A DNA stretch of 13,173 bases from contig JAFGSL010000534.1 in NCBI GenBank assembly GCA_016934645.1, forward strand, positions 1-13,173. The letters run 5' to 3'. The notes below the pieces were generated by a model that had not been told where the DNA came from, did no database searches, and was given only the letters and a program-made list of their open reading frames with translations. Below are positions 1 through 6,518 of the stretch, piece after piece. How positions within the stretch are numbered: position 1 is the stretch's first letter; every line of letters starts with the position of its first letter. The position numbers and the translations under genes are program-made. Source of the DNA: Anaerolineae bacterium (GTDB taxonomy: Bacteria > Chloroflexota > Anaerolineae > B4-G1 > SLSP01).

Positions 1-1
1 A

Positions 2-2434
2 CAGGTTCGCAAACAGTTAATCGCCAGTTTTCGTGCAGAATTGGCCGAACACATCCAGACGATGACCGATGGTCTGTTGGCCCTGGAGCAGAACAAATTG
101 GATAGCACCCAGAGGCCCGAAACACTGCGGGCGATCTTCCGCGCAGCACATAGCCTAAAGGGCGCAGCGCGCGCGGTGGGCGTCAACGTGGTGGCTCAGA
201 TGGCACACGCACTTGAGGATGTGCTCGACGGGGTGAACAAGCAAACCGTCGAGCTGACACCCGCGCTGTTCACAGCCTGCTATGGGATGCTGGATGCCAT
301 CCAGGACGTCGAGAAAGCGTTCGAAGCCGGGGCAACCAGCCCGCCACCGCAGGCGGCCCAGGCCGTGGCTGCGCTGGATCCCTTCCGCAAACCCAAACCA
401 TCCGCACCTGCTGAGCCGATCCTGACACCATCGGTGGCAACCCTACCCAAGGAAGCTACGGAACCAGAAACAGCCGCCGTAGCGCCACAAGCACTCGTCG
501 ATCCCGTGGCTGCCGAGGAAACGCCCGTGTTGCGTGCAGAGCGCGACGCAGGGCGCGACGCAGAACGGGTCGTAGAACGCGTCGCAGAGCGCGTCGCAGA
601 GCGCGTCACAGAGCGCGCCGTAGAACGGGTTTCAGAGCGCGCGAGCAGCGTAGAGACCATTCGCATCGACGCAGCCAAGCTGGACGCACTGATGGCACAA
701 CTCAGCGAACTGCACATCACCCGCATCCGTGCCGAACAACGGCTGGCGCAGGTGCAACACGCGCAAGACGCGATGGGCAGTTGGCAAAAAGAATGGCTCG
801 CTGTGCGTGAAACTTACGGCCGTCTAAACCGTCGTGCCGCTCGTCGCACGACCGATGATCACCTGAGCCGCGACACCGATCGTATACTCTCCTACCTCAC
901 GTCAAGCCAGGAGCACTTGCGCGATATGGTCGCGTTGATCAACGACATGGGGCGCGAATACTCCAACGATACAATGCAGCTCTCTCTCGCCGTCGATGCG
1001 CTGGAGGACGAGATCAAGCGCGCGCGGATGTTGCCGCTCAACACCATCACCGCTACCTTCGGACGGATGGTGCGCGACCTAGCCCACTCAGCAGGCAAGG
1101 AAGCCGCCCTTACCATTATCGGCGGAGACGTGGAGCTCGATAAACGGGTACTGGAGCAAATCAAGGACCCACTCATCCACCTGTTGCGCAATGCCATCGA
1201 TCACGGGATGGAAACGCCGGATGCGCGTGCCAGTCTAGGTAAACCCAGATCTGGGGCGATCACGCTCAAGGCCGAGCAGGTGGAGAAGAACATCGTCATC
1301 AGCATCAGTGACGACGGCAGGGGATTGGATTTCGAGGCAATTCGGCGCGTACTCGCGCGACGCACTGGTGCTGAGGCACACACTCTGAGCGAGATGGAAC
1401 TGACCGAAGCCATCTTCGGTCTCGGCATCTCCACCAGCCCTATCGTGACCGACGTGTCCGGACGGGGTGTGGGGCTGGATGTGGTTCGCCGCAACGTAGA
1501 AGAACTGCACGGACGCATCCACGTCGCCTCCAACAATGGCAACGGCGCAATGTTCACACTCACGCTGCCGCTCGCGTTGACCAGCTCGCGCGCACTCGTC
1601 GTACAGGTTTCGAACCAAACCTATGCCATTCCCTTGAACGCAATCGAGCGCATCCTCGATGTCACGCCACGCGAAATCTACCACGTGGGAGGGCGCGAGA
1701 TGCTGCGCTACAATGAGACTGCCTTTAGTGTCGCGCATCTCAGCGACGTGCTTGGACTGCCCCGCACAGCGCAGGTGGATAGGCTTGACCATCGGCTGAC
1801 CGTACTGCTGCTGACCTCTGCGCAACGGCGAATGGCCTTCATCGTGGATGGGTTGCATGGCGAACAGGAAGTCGTCATCAAGGACCTGGGAAACCAAGTA
1901 CAGCGCCTTGGTGGGATCGCCGGTGCCACAATTACCGGTGACGGTGCAGTGCTGCTGGTACTCAATGCCGGAGACTTGATCAAGCTGGCGCTGCGCAATG
2001 AAGGACGGGGCATCGTAGCCCTGCAGACAGCGCCCGCGGAGGCCGAAGCTGACGCTTTCAAGCCACAGAAACACATCTTCATCGTGGATGACTCCATCAC
2101 CACGCGCACATTGGAAAAGAACATTTTAGAGGCTGCTGGCTATAACGTGAGCGTAGCAACCGACGGTTTGGAGGCTCTTAATGCGATCGAGGCCGACATC
2201 GCGCTGCCCGATCTGGTGATTTCCGATGTAGCTATGCCACGCCTGGACGGCATTGACCTGACAACGCAGTTGAAGACGAACACACGTACCGCACAGGTTC
2301 CCGTCATCCTGGTCACATCCCTGGCTTCGGCCGCCGACAAAGCACGCGGCATCGAGGCTGGCGCCGATGCCTACATCGTCAAAGGCAATTTCGATCAAAA
2401 TAACTTACTAGAAACTATCGAGCAATTGATTTGA
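2..2434 (+). CDS. cheA: CheA-type hybrid histidine kinase with C-terminal receiver (5' partial)
   Basis: This is the central kinase of a chemosensory array: it autophosphorylates on an Hpt histidine and passes phosphate to receiver proteins. The frame is open to the left edge, and the 13 residues before the first possible start (TTG at 41) already read as Hpt helix, so the true start lies upstream. Counting from that TTG, the Hpt motif AHSLKGAAR has His37. A charged repeat linker follows at 166-201, then a long P3 dimerisation region (about 205-330). The ATPase has its N box at N384-D387-H388-G389, DDGRG near 424 and GRGVGLD near 475. A CheW-like P5 domain spans about 510-650. The receiver (677-797) has acidic residues in IVDDS, phospho-acceptor Asp729 and Lys in YIVKG. 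No CheY/CheB-binding P2 domain is recognisable. The fused receiver resembles WspE, FrzE and cyanobacterial CheA hybrids. It is followed by a 91-bp gap and then the receiver/CheB genes. Confidence 0.95.
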   Translation, partial: QVRKQLIASFRAELAEHIQTMTDGLLALEQNKLDSTQRPETLRAIFRAAHSLKGAARAVGVNVVAQMAHALEDVLDGVNKQTVELTPALFTACYGMLDAIQDVEKAFEAGATSPPPQAAQAVAALDPFRKPKPSAPAEPILTPSVATLPKEATEPETAAVAPQALVDPVAAEETPVLRAERDAGRDAERVVERVAERVAERVTERAVERVSERASSVETIRIDAAKLDALMAQLSELHITRIRAEQRLAQVQHAQDAMGSWQKEWLAVRETYGRLNRRAARRTTDDHLSRDTDRILSYLTSSQEHLRDMVALINDMGREYSNDTMQLSLAVDALEDEIKRARMLPLNTITATFGRMVRDLAHSAGKEAALTIIGGDVELDKRVLEQIKDPLIHLLRNAIDHGMETPDARASLGKPRSGAITLKAEQVEKNIVISISDDGRGLDFEAIRRVLARRTGAEAHTLSEMELTEAIFGLGISTSPIVTDVSGRGVGLDVVRRNVEELHGRIHVASNNGNGAMFTLTLPLALTSSRALVVQVSNQTYAIPLNAIERILDVTPREIYHVGGREMLRYNETAFSVAHLSDVLGLPRTAQVDRLDHRLTVLLLTSAQRRMAFIVDGLHGEQEVVIKDLGNQVQRLGGIAGATITGDGAVLLVLNAGDLIKLALRNEGRGIVALQTAPAEAEADAFKPQKHIFIVDDSITTRTLEKNILEAAGYNVSVATDGLEALNAIEADIALPDLVISDVAMPRLDGIDLTTQLKTNTRTAQVPVILVTSLASAADKARGIEAGADAYIVKGNFDQNNLLETIEQLI
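536..643 (+). repeat. Nine-copy 12-bp tandem repeat encoding an (A/V)ERV linker
   Basis: Nine imperfect 12-bp units lie head to tail in frame. Typical units are GCAGAGCGCGTC (584-595 and 596-607, identical) and GTAGAACGCGTC. They encode AERD, AGRD, AERV, VERV, AERV, AERV, TERA, VERV and SERA, about 36 residues between the Hpt domain and the dimerisation region of CheA, where a P2 domain would normally sit. The alternating Glu/Arg pattern should favour a charged helix. Two adjacent identical units suggest expansion by slippage or unequal exchange. Confidence 0.9.
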
Positions 2435-2440
2435 GTGAAG

Positions 2441-2507
2441 TGGGGATTAGGGATTGGGTAACGAGTAATGGGTAATGAGTAATGAGTAAATTGCTCATTC
2501 GCCCATT
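2441..2507 (+). repeat. Heptanucleotide tandem repeat with inverted 3' arm (STRR-like hairpin)
   Basis: This lies in the only sizeable gap of the chemosensory operon. Seven consecutive 7-bp units run from 2441 to 2489: TGGGGAT, TAGGGAT, TGGGTAA, CGAGTAA, TGGGTAA, TGAGTAA, TGAGTAA. The following bases carry the complement: CTCATT (2494-2499) pairs with AATGAG (2474-2479), and CCCATT (2502-2507) pairs with AATGGG (2467-2472). A short unpaired step separates the two stems, and TAA/TTG pairs close an 8-nt loop. Similar short tandemly repeated sequences with 7-bp periods are known in filamentous cyanobacteria. No T-tract follows, so it is not a classical terminator. It ends a few bases before a strong ribosome-binding site. 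Confidence 0.8.
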
Positions 2508-2514
2508 CGCATGC

Positions 2515-2521
2515 AGGAGGT
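2515..2521 (+). promoter_or_regulatory. Shine-Dalgarno site fixing the start of the first receiver gene
   Basis: AGGAGGT is the strongest ribosome-binding site in the window. It sits four bases before ATG 2526 but inside the coding extension that would result from starting at ATG 2511. It therefore favours 2526, which also removes the uncharacteristic MQEVG prefix from the receiver. Confidence 0.85.
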
Positions 2522-2525
2522 AGGA

Positions 2526-2966
2526 ATGAGCACAATTTTAATCATTGAGGACAGTTTAGTACAAGCGCTGGCGCTGAAAAACGCGCTAGAAGATGCCGGA
2601 CTGACGGTCCTGTGCGCCACCGATGGGCGCCAGGGATTGGCACTCGCCGACGCGCAACAGCCTGACGCGATTGTCTTGGACCTGGAAATGCCGGGGATGA
2701 ACGGCTTCGAGGTCTGCCGGGAACTGAAAGCCAACCCACAGACCGCATCGATTCCGGTGATCATCCTCACCAGCCATGACGAGCCAGAGGCGTTTATGGA
2801 AATTCTGGAATCAGGGGCACGGGACTTTATTGTCAAAGACGATTATGCCTATAACGTCGTCCTGGAAAGCTTGGAACAAGTAAAGCCGCCTGCTGCAGAA
2901 GAGCAAGTCTCCGACCTGTTGCCGGAAACTATGCCCACTTCGGAGCCTACCGATGTCGTCGGATAA
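2526..2966 (+). CDS. Single-domain response regulator (CheY-like), acidic/proline-rich tail
   Basis: This is a stand-alone receiver of 146 residues that probably accepts phosphate from the adjacent CheA hybrid. From the ATG at 2526, the receiver runs from residue 1 to about 120. It has the acidic pair E8-D9 in IIEDS, phospho-acceptor Asp52 in VLDLEMPG, Thr82 in ILTSHD and Lys104 in FIVKDD. The remaining C-terminal residues (about 121-146) are rich in Pro, Glu and Thr and show no output domain. The 3' end overlaps the start of cheB by 14 bp in another frame, so the two are probably translationally coupled. The receiver is close in wording to those of the later receiver-only gene and the receiver-cyclase (shared DGRQGLA and EDSxxQAL stretches), which suggests duplication within the operon. 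It could be the diffusible output or a phosphate sink. Confidence 0.92.
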   Translation: MSTILIIEDSLVQALALKNALEDAGLTVLCATDGRQGLALADAQQPDAIVLDLEMPGMNGFEVCRELKANPQTASIPVIILTSHDEPEAFMEILESGARDFIVKDDYAYNVVLESLEQVKPPAAEEQVSDLLPETMPTSEPTDVVG

Positions 2967-4068
2967 CGCCCCCCAACCCATTCGCGTTCTGGTGATTGAC
3001 GACTCGCGCACGGCGCGGGAGCTGTTGGTCGCCATGCTGGAAAGCGCCGGTGGCTTGCAAGTCGTCGGTGTGGGCGAGACCGGAGAAGATGCCGTACGAC
3101 TGGCGCGCCGCATTCGCCCGGACATCATCGCCATGGATATCATCATGCCGGAGATGGATGGATTGGAAGCCACTCGCGCTATCATGCGCGAAGTCCCCAC
3201 ACCCATCGTGCTGCTCACCAGTACGCTGATGTACTCGGATGTGAACCTCACCTTCGAGGCGATGCGGCTAGGGGCACTGGCAGTTGTAAACAAGCCTCCT
3301 CTAGGTGACGAGGTGGCCTGGGAAACGGTGCTGCAAACGATGCGATTGATGGCAAAAGTGGCGGTCGTGCGGCGCTGGGATCCCGAAGCGCGCAAAACCG
3401 CGGCGCCAGGAGCGACGGTATCCCCCCCCACAACAACAGCACTGCCGGAACAGATGAAAGGCACAGGTCCACGCCCAAACGCGCACATTGTCGGCATCGG
3501 TTCTTCGACCGGCGGTCCGGCAGCCCTGGCGACCATCTTGGGACCACTCCCGGCGGACTTCCCCCTGCCGATTCTGATCGTGCAGCACATCACCAAAGGC
3601 TTTGGGCCAGGGCTAGCCGAATGGCTGAACACCCAGACCGCGCTGCGCGTCAGTCTCGCCGGACACGGAGACAAGCCGCAGCCGGGCAGCGCACTGATGG
3701 CACCCGACGATTGCCATCTGCAGATCAATGCATGGGGCATCGTCGAATTGAGCAAAGAGCCACCCTATCGCGGTTTACGCCCCTCAATCAACTATATGTT
3801 CAAATCTATAGCGAACGTATACGGACCACGCGCTGTCGGTGTCCAGTTGACAGGTATGGGCGACGATGGCGCCGAAGGATTGGAAAAACTGCGCCGCCAG
3901 GGTGGATGGGTCATCGCACAGGATGAGAAAACCTGCGTCGTCGACAGCATGCCGCACGAAGTCATTGCGCGCAAAGCGGCCAATGAGATCCTCGCACCGC
4001 CACAAATCGCCCAGCGTTTGCAAACGTTAGGCCACGTCACTTTAGCTACCATGAAGAATAAGAGGTGA
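2953..4068 (+). CDS. cheB: CheB protein-glutamate methylesterase / deamidase
   Basis: CheB removes methyl groups from chemoreceptor glutamates, giving adaptation feedback when its receiver is phosphorylated by CheA. The protein is 371 residues, close to the family's usual length. The receiver (about 10-130) has D16-D17, phospho-acceptor Asp62 in AMDIIMPEMDG, Thr89 and Lys114. A Pro/Thr-rich linker (about 140-177) follows, containing an eight-C tract at 3422-3429. The methylesterase domain (178-365) carries all three catalytic residues: Ser185 in GSSTGG, His212 in VQHI and Asp305 in TGMGDDGA. It overlaps the preceding receiver gene by 14 bp and lies four bases before the next gene. A modest GGAG at 2942-2945 precedes ATG 2953. 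Its presence implies methylated receptors and a CheR, neither in this window. Confidence 0.97.
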   Translation: MSSDNAPQPIRVLVIDDSRTARELLVAMLESAGGLQVVGVGETGEDAVRLARRIRPDIIAMDIIMPEMDGLEATRAIMREVPTPIVLLTSTLMYSDVNLTFEAMRLGALAVVNKPPLGDEVAWETVLQTMRLMAKVAVVRRWDPEARKTAAPGATVSPPTTTALPEQMKGTGPRPNAHIVGIGSSTGGPAALATILGPLPADFPLPILIVQHITKGFGPGLAEWLNTQTALRVSLAGHGDKPQPGSALMAPDDCHLQINAWGIVELSKEPPYRGLRPSINYMFKSIANVYGPRAVGVQLTGMGDDGAEGLEKLRRQGGWVIAQDEKTCVVDSMPHEVIARKAANEILAPPQIAQRLQTLGHVTLATMKNKR

Positions 4069-4072
4069 AGTT

Positions 4073-4825
4073 ATGGACAAAAAACGGGTTCTAGTTGTTG
4101 ATGATGAACTACGCTTAGCGCGCATGCTAGGGGATGCGTTGACACGCGCCCTGGGCAATGAGTGCGAAGTATCGGTGCGCACCTCCGGCGAGGAGGCGCT
4201 GCAATGCCTGGCGCAAGGTGAACATTTCGACGTGGTCATCACAGACCTCAAAATGCCCGGCACGAACGGGATGGACTTGCTTCGTTACATCTACCGCCAG
4301 AAGCTTGTGTCGCGTACCATCCTCATCACCGCCTATGGCACGCCCGAACTTGAGTCACAGGTAGACCGCCTGGAAACCGAGTATCTCCTCAAGCCCTTCA
4401 ACATCAAGGACTTTGTGGAGCTAGTGCGGCGCAATCTGGGTGAAAACGGACGGCTCAAGACCACGGTCATCGTTCGCGACTACCGCGACGTCATTAACGC
4501 GCGCCAGAAGACCCGCGAGTTGGCCCGCGCCATCGGTATGGATGTCACCAGCCAGGCGCGTATCTCGCTGGCAACCTCTTCGATGGCGAACGCGATGAGC
4601 TTGGGCATATTGCGCGTCGGTCAGATCGCCATCGAAAGCATCCAGGATCCGGAGCAACTCGGCGTCCGCGTTACCTGTACGACCACTGACGGCAAAGAAG
4701 CACACATCCCTCCCGCCGCGCTGCGCGATGTACAGTGGATGGTAGATCATCTCGCCGTGGATGCGCTGCCGGCCAATAATGTGCAGATCACATTGGAAAA
4801 GATGGAAGCGGTGAAAGCGCCATGA
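4073..4825 (+). CDS. Receiver fused to a degenerate RsbT/anti-sigma-kinase-like domain
   Basis: This 250-residue protein has an N-terminal receiver (1-120) with D10-D11, phospho-acceptor Asp58 in ITDLKMPG, Thr86 and Lys107 in LLKPF. The C-terminal half (about 131-245) matches the layout of RsbT/RsbW-type GHKL domains: ARQKTRELARAIGM (143-156), then a QARISLATS stretch (161-169), then a strand GQIAIES (183-189), and a final helix-strand ending in VQITLEKME. The expected N-box Asn is displaced (SSMANAM instead of the usual SELARN), and both glycine motifs of the ATP lid (DxGxG and the GLGL segment) are absent, with the domain correspondingly shorter. It is probably a nucleotide-independent partner-binding domain gated by phosphorylation. 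AGAGGTGAAG lies just before ATG 4073. Its last codons overlap the next start (ATGA). The assignment rests on pattern comparison from memory and is moderately sure. Confidence 0.8.
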   Translation: MDKKRVLVVDDELRLARMLGDALTRALGNECEVSVRTSGEEALQCLAQGEHFDVVITDLKMPGTNGMDLLRYIYRQKLVSRTILITAYGTPELESQVDRLETEYLLKPFNIKDFVELVRRNLGENGRLKTTVIVRDYRDVINARQKTRELARAIGMDVTSQARISLATSSMANAMSLGILRVGQIAIESIQDPEQLGVRVTCTTTDGKEAHIPPAALRDVQWMVDHLAVDALPANNVQITLEKMEAVKAP

Positions 4826-5244
4826 AAAAAACTATCCTCGTCATCGAAGACAGCCCTACCCAGGCGCTTGCACTGCGGGCACTGTTGGAGATCAATGACT
4901 TGGATGTGACCCTGGCCACTACCGGCGCGGAGGGGCTGACCTTGGCACGCACCCTGAAACCTGCTGCCATTATCCTCGATATCCAACTACCGGATATGGA
5001 TGGTTTCCAGGTCTGCCAGACGTTAAAACACTGGCCGGAGACCATATCCCTTCCGGTGATTATGCTCACGCAACATGACGAGCACGACGCCATCGTGCAG
5101 GGATTACAACTCGGTGCGGTGGAGTACATCCCCAAAGATGCCTTTGCCGATTCGGTGCTGGTGGGGACACTCAAACAGATGGGCATCATCACGGGCACAG
5201 TGGTGCTGCCCGACCTTCCCGATAGTGACTGGGAATGGCTATAA
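4822..5244 (+). CDS. Single-domain response regulator (CheY-like)
   Basis: This 140-residue receiver has no output domain. E9-D10 lie in VIEDS, the phospho-acceptor is Asp53 in ILDIQLPDMDG, Thr83 lies in MLTQHD and Lys105 in YIPKDAF. The start ATG overlaps the previous stop in an ATGA arrangement, implying coupled translation, and the stop lies three bases before the cyclase gene. After the last receiver helix there is a short tail ending DSDWEWL, unusual for a CheY. It is paralogous to the receiver gene at 2526 and to the receiver of the cyclase downstream. Likely phosphorylated by the operon's CheA. Whether it serves as output, sink or competitor cannot be told from the sequence. Confidence 0.92.
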   Translation: MKKTILVIEDSPTQALALRALLEINDLDVTLATTGAEGLTLARTLKPAAIILDIQLPDMDGFQVCQTLKHWPETISLPVIMLTQHDEHDAIVQGLQLGAVEYIPKDAFADSVLVGTLKQMGIITGTVVLPDLPDSDWEWL

Positions 5245-5247
5245 CTT

Positions 5248-6369
5248 ATGGACGATACCACCGCAGGATACAGTTTGCTCGCCGGGATGACGCCTGTAGG
5301 CTACGGGTCACACCCGCTGCAGCCAGGTGCATCCGAGCAGACCATCCTGGTGGTAGAAGATAGCCCCACACAAGCGCTACTCCTCGAAGCCCTGCTGAGC
5401 GAAACCGGGCACAACGTCCTCTGGGCTTTGGACGGTCGCCAGGGATTGGCGATGGCCCGTCAGATGCAGCCCGATCTCATCATCCTCGATATGGAAATGC
5501 CCGAACTCAACGGCGACGAAGTCCTGCGCCTCCTCAAAGCCGAATCCGCTTTGCAGGACATCCCCGTAGTGATTGTGTCGGTGCTGGATGACATCGATAA
5601 AATCGCTATGTGCATCGAATTAGGTGCGGAAGATTACCTTCCTAAACCAGTCAATGCAGTCTTGCTCAACGCACGCGTTTCCACCTGTCTGGAAAAGAAA
5701 CGCCTGCGCGATCAAGAGGTCGAATACTTACAACGCATCGAGGACGAGCGACAGCGCTTCGATGATCTACTGCACGTCATCCTGCCCCAGGAGATCATCG
5801 CGGAACTCAAGAACACCGGTACTGTCCAGCCGCGCCAGTTCCCCAACGTCGCCGTTCTCTTCGCCGACATCGCCAACTTCACTCCCTATTGCGAAACGCA
5901 TACTCCCGAAGACATCCTCGCCAACCTGCAAACCCTGATCGAATCTTACGAAAATCTGGCGCTGCGCTACGGTCTGCAAAAGATCAAGACTTTGGGCGAC
6001 GCCTTCCTGGCCACGGCCGGGTTGCTGCGCCCATTGAATAATCCTGTGCTCAATTGCATACGCTGTGGCCTGGATATGATCCCCGTGGCTCGGGCACTGC
6101 CTGCCGGTTGGCAGATACGCGTCGGCATCCACATCGGCCCGGTGATGGCGGGGGTCGTGGGGCACCGCCAGTACCTCTACGACATCTGGGGCAATACTGT
6201 TAACACAGCCGAACGCATCCAGAGCCACGGCGCAGTGGAAGCCGTCAATCTCAGTGAAGACGCCTGGGGCTGGGTCAAAGAACAGTGCATGGCCGAATCC
6301 CTCGGCCTCGTTCCGGTCAAAGGTAAAGGGGAGATGCACATCTACCGTGTGCAAACGCTGCATTCGTAA
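5248..6369 (+). CDS. Response regulator with class III nucleotidyl (probably adenylate) cyclase output
   Basis: This protein should make a cyclic nucleotide under control of receiver phosphorylation. Of 373 residues, a variable leader (1-30) precedes the receiver (31-145: E37-D38, phospho-acceptor Asp81 in ILDMEMPELNG, Ser111 in the Thr position, Lys133). A charged helical linker (about 146-176) leads to LLHVILPQEII, the usual lead-in to these cyclases. The cyclase domain (about 200-370) has metal-binding Asp207 in FADIANF and Asp251 in TLGDAF, purine-selecting Lys247 and Asp312 (in YDIWG), and transition-state residues Asn319 and Arg323. The Lys/Asp pair is the adenylate type; guanylate cyclases use Glu and Cys-like residues there. 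All catalytic residues are present, so a homodimer should be active. ATG 5248 has no clear Shine-Dalgarno and may depend on coupling to the gene ending at 5244; ATG 5287 is an alternative start that would still keep the receiver intact. Confidence 0.93.
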   Translation: MDDTTAGYSLLAGMTPVGYGSHPLQPGASEQTILVVEDSPTQALLLEALLSETGHNVLWALDGRQGLAMARQMQPDLIILDMEMPELNGDEVLRLLKAESALQDIPVVIVSVLDDIDKIAMCIELGAEDYLPKPVNAVLLNARVSTCLEKKRLRDQEVEYLQRIEDERQRFDDLLHVILPQEIIAELKNTGTVQPRQFPNVAVLFADIANFTPYCETHTPEDILANLQTLIESYENLALRYGLQKIKTLGDAFLATAGLLRPLNNPVLNCIRCGLDMIPVARALPAGWQIRVGIHIGPVMAGVVGHRQYLYDIWGNTVNTAERIQSHGAVEAVNLSEDAWGWVKEQCMAESLGLVPVKGKGEMHIYRVQTLHS

Positions 6370-6423
6370 CCTTTCGTTATCAAAGTGTAACGGATGATGA
6401 ATATGATTTCGCTAAATCCGGGG

Positions 6424-6429
6424 TATAAT
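6424..6429 (+). promoter_or_regulatory. Candidate -10 box (TATAAT) for the sensor-kinase operon
   Basis: A perfect sigma-70-type -10 hexamer lies about 90 bases upstream of the kinase start, in the only long spacer before it. The bases 16-18 upstream (around 6400-6407, AATATGAT) do not resemble TTGACA, and there is no TGn extension, so recognition may depend on an activator or the box may be chance in AT-rich DNA. A second weaker box, TAGAAT, lies at 6445-6450. Confidence 0.4.
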
Positions 6430-6507
6430 GCGTTAAAAGGGTGTTAGAATCGAGCACAGAATCACAAACTCGACCGGGATAACAGTCGATTTTTCGTTTT
6501 CCTGGAC

Positions 6508-6516
6508 GGAAGTGAG
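6508..6516 (+). promoter_or_regulatory. Ribosome-binding site of the multi-PAS kinase
   Basis: GGAAGTGAG sits two bases before ATG 6519, with its GGA core nine bases from the start. It supports 6519, which also gives an N-terminus beginning directly with the first membrane segment. Confidence 0.6.
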
Positions 6517-6518
6517 TT

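Larger units (their letters stand above)
6370..6518 (+). other. Intergenic spacer between chemosensory operon and sensor-kinase genes
   Basis: This 149-bp stretch carries no plausible gene and is more AT-rich than its surroundings. Its first part can form a seven-pair stem (6373-6379 with 6388-6394, including one G-T pair) but without a following T-run. It then contains a TATAAT box, a 5-bp stem-loop (6470-6474 with 6485-6489) next to a T-rich tract, and the ribosome-binding site of the downstream kinase. It most likely separates two transcription units. Confidence 0.7.

Noticed and set aside
280..726. Minus-strand open frame with Thr-Arg-Ser repeats
   Set aside because: It is the reverse reading of the (A/V)ERV repeat in CheA. 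The low-complexity composition and a full overlap with a well-supported gene make it a shadow.
1235..2074. 279-codon minus-strand open frame inside cheA
   Set aside because: The plus strand here carries the ATPase glycine motifs and CheW-like domain in order; the antisense product shows no recognisable family pattern.
2511..2525. Upstream ATG at 2511 as the start of the first receiver gene
   Set aside because: The AGGAGGT ribosome-binding site lies downstream of this ATG and is correctly spaced for ATG 2526, where the receiver fold begins.
2811..3755. 314-codon minus-strand open frame opposite cheB
   Set aside because: Plus-strand cheB has receiver and all three catalytic residues; the antisense product is a Ser/Ala/Arg-rich composition typical of a shadow frame.
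6373..6394. Hairpin just after the cyclase gene as an intrinsic terminator
   Set aside because: Seven pairs including a G-T pair, an AT-rich stem and no T-tract after it. Not convincing as a rho-independent terminator.
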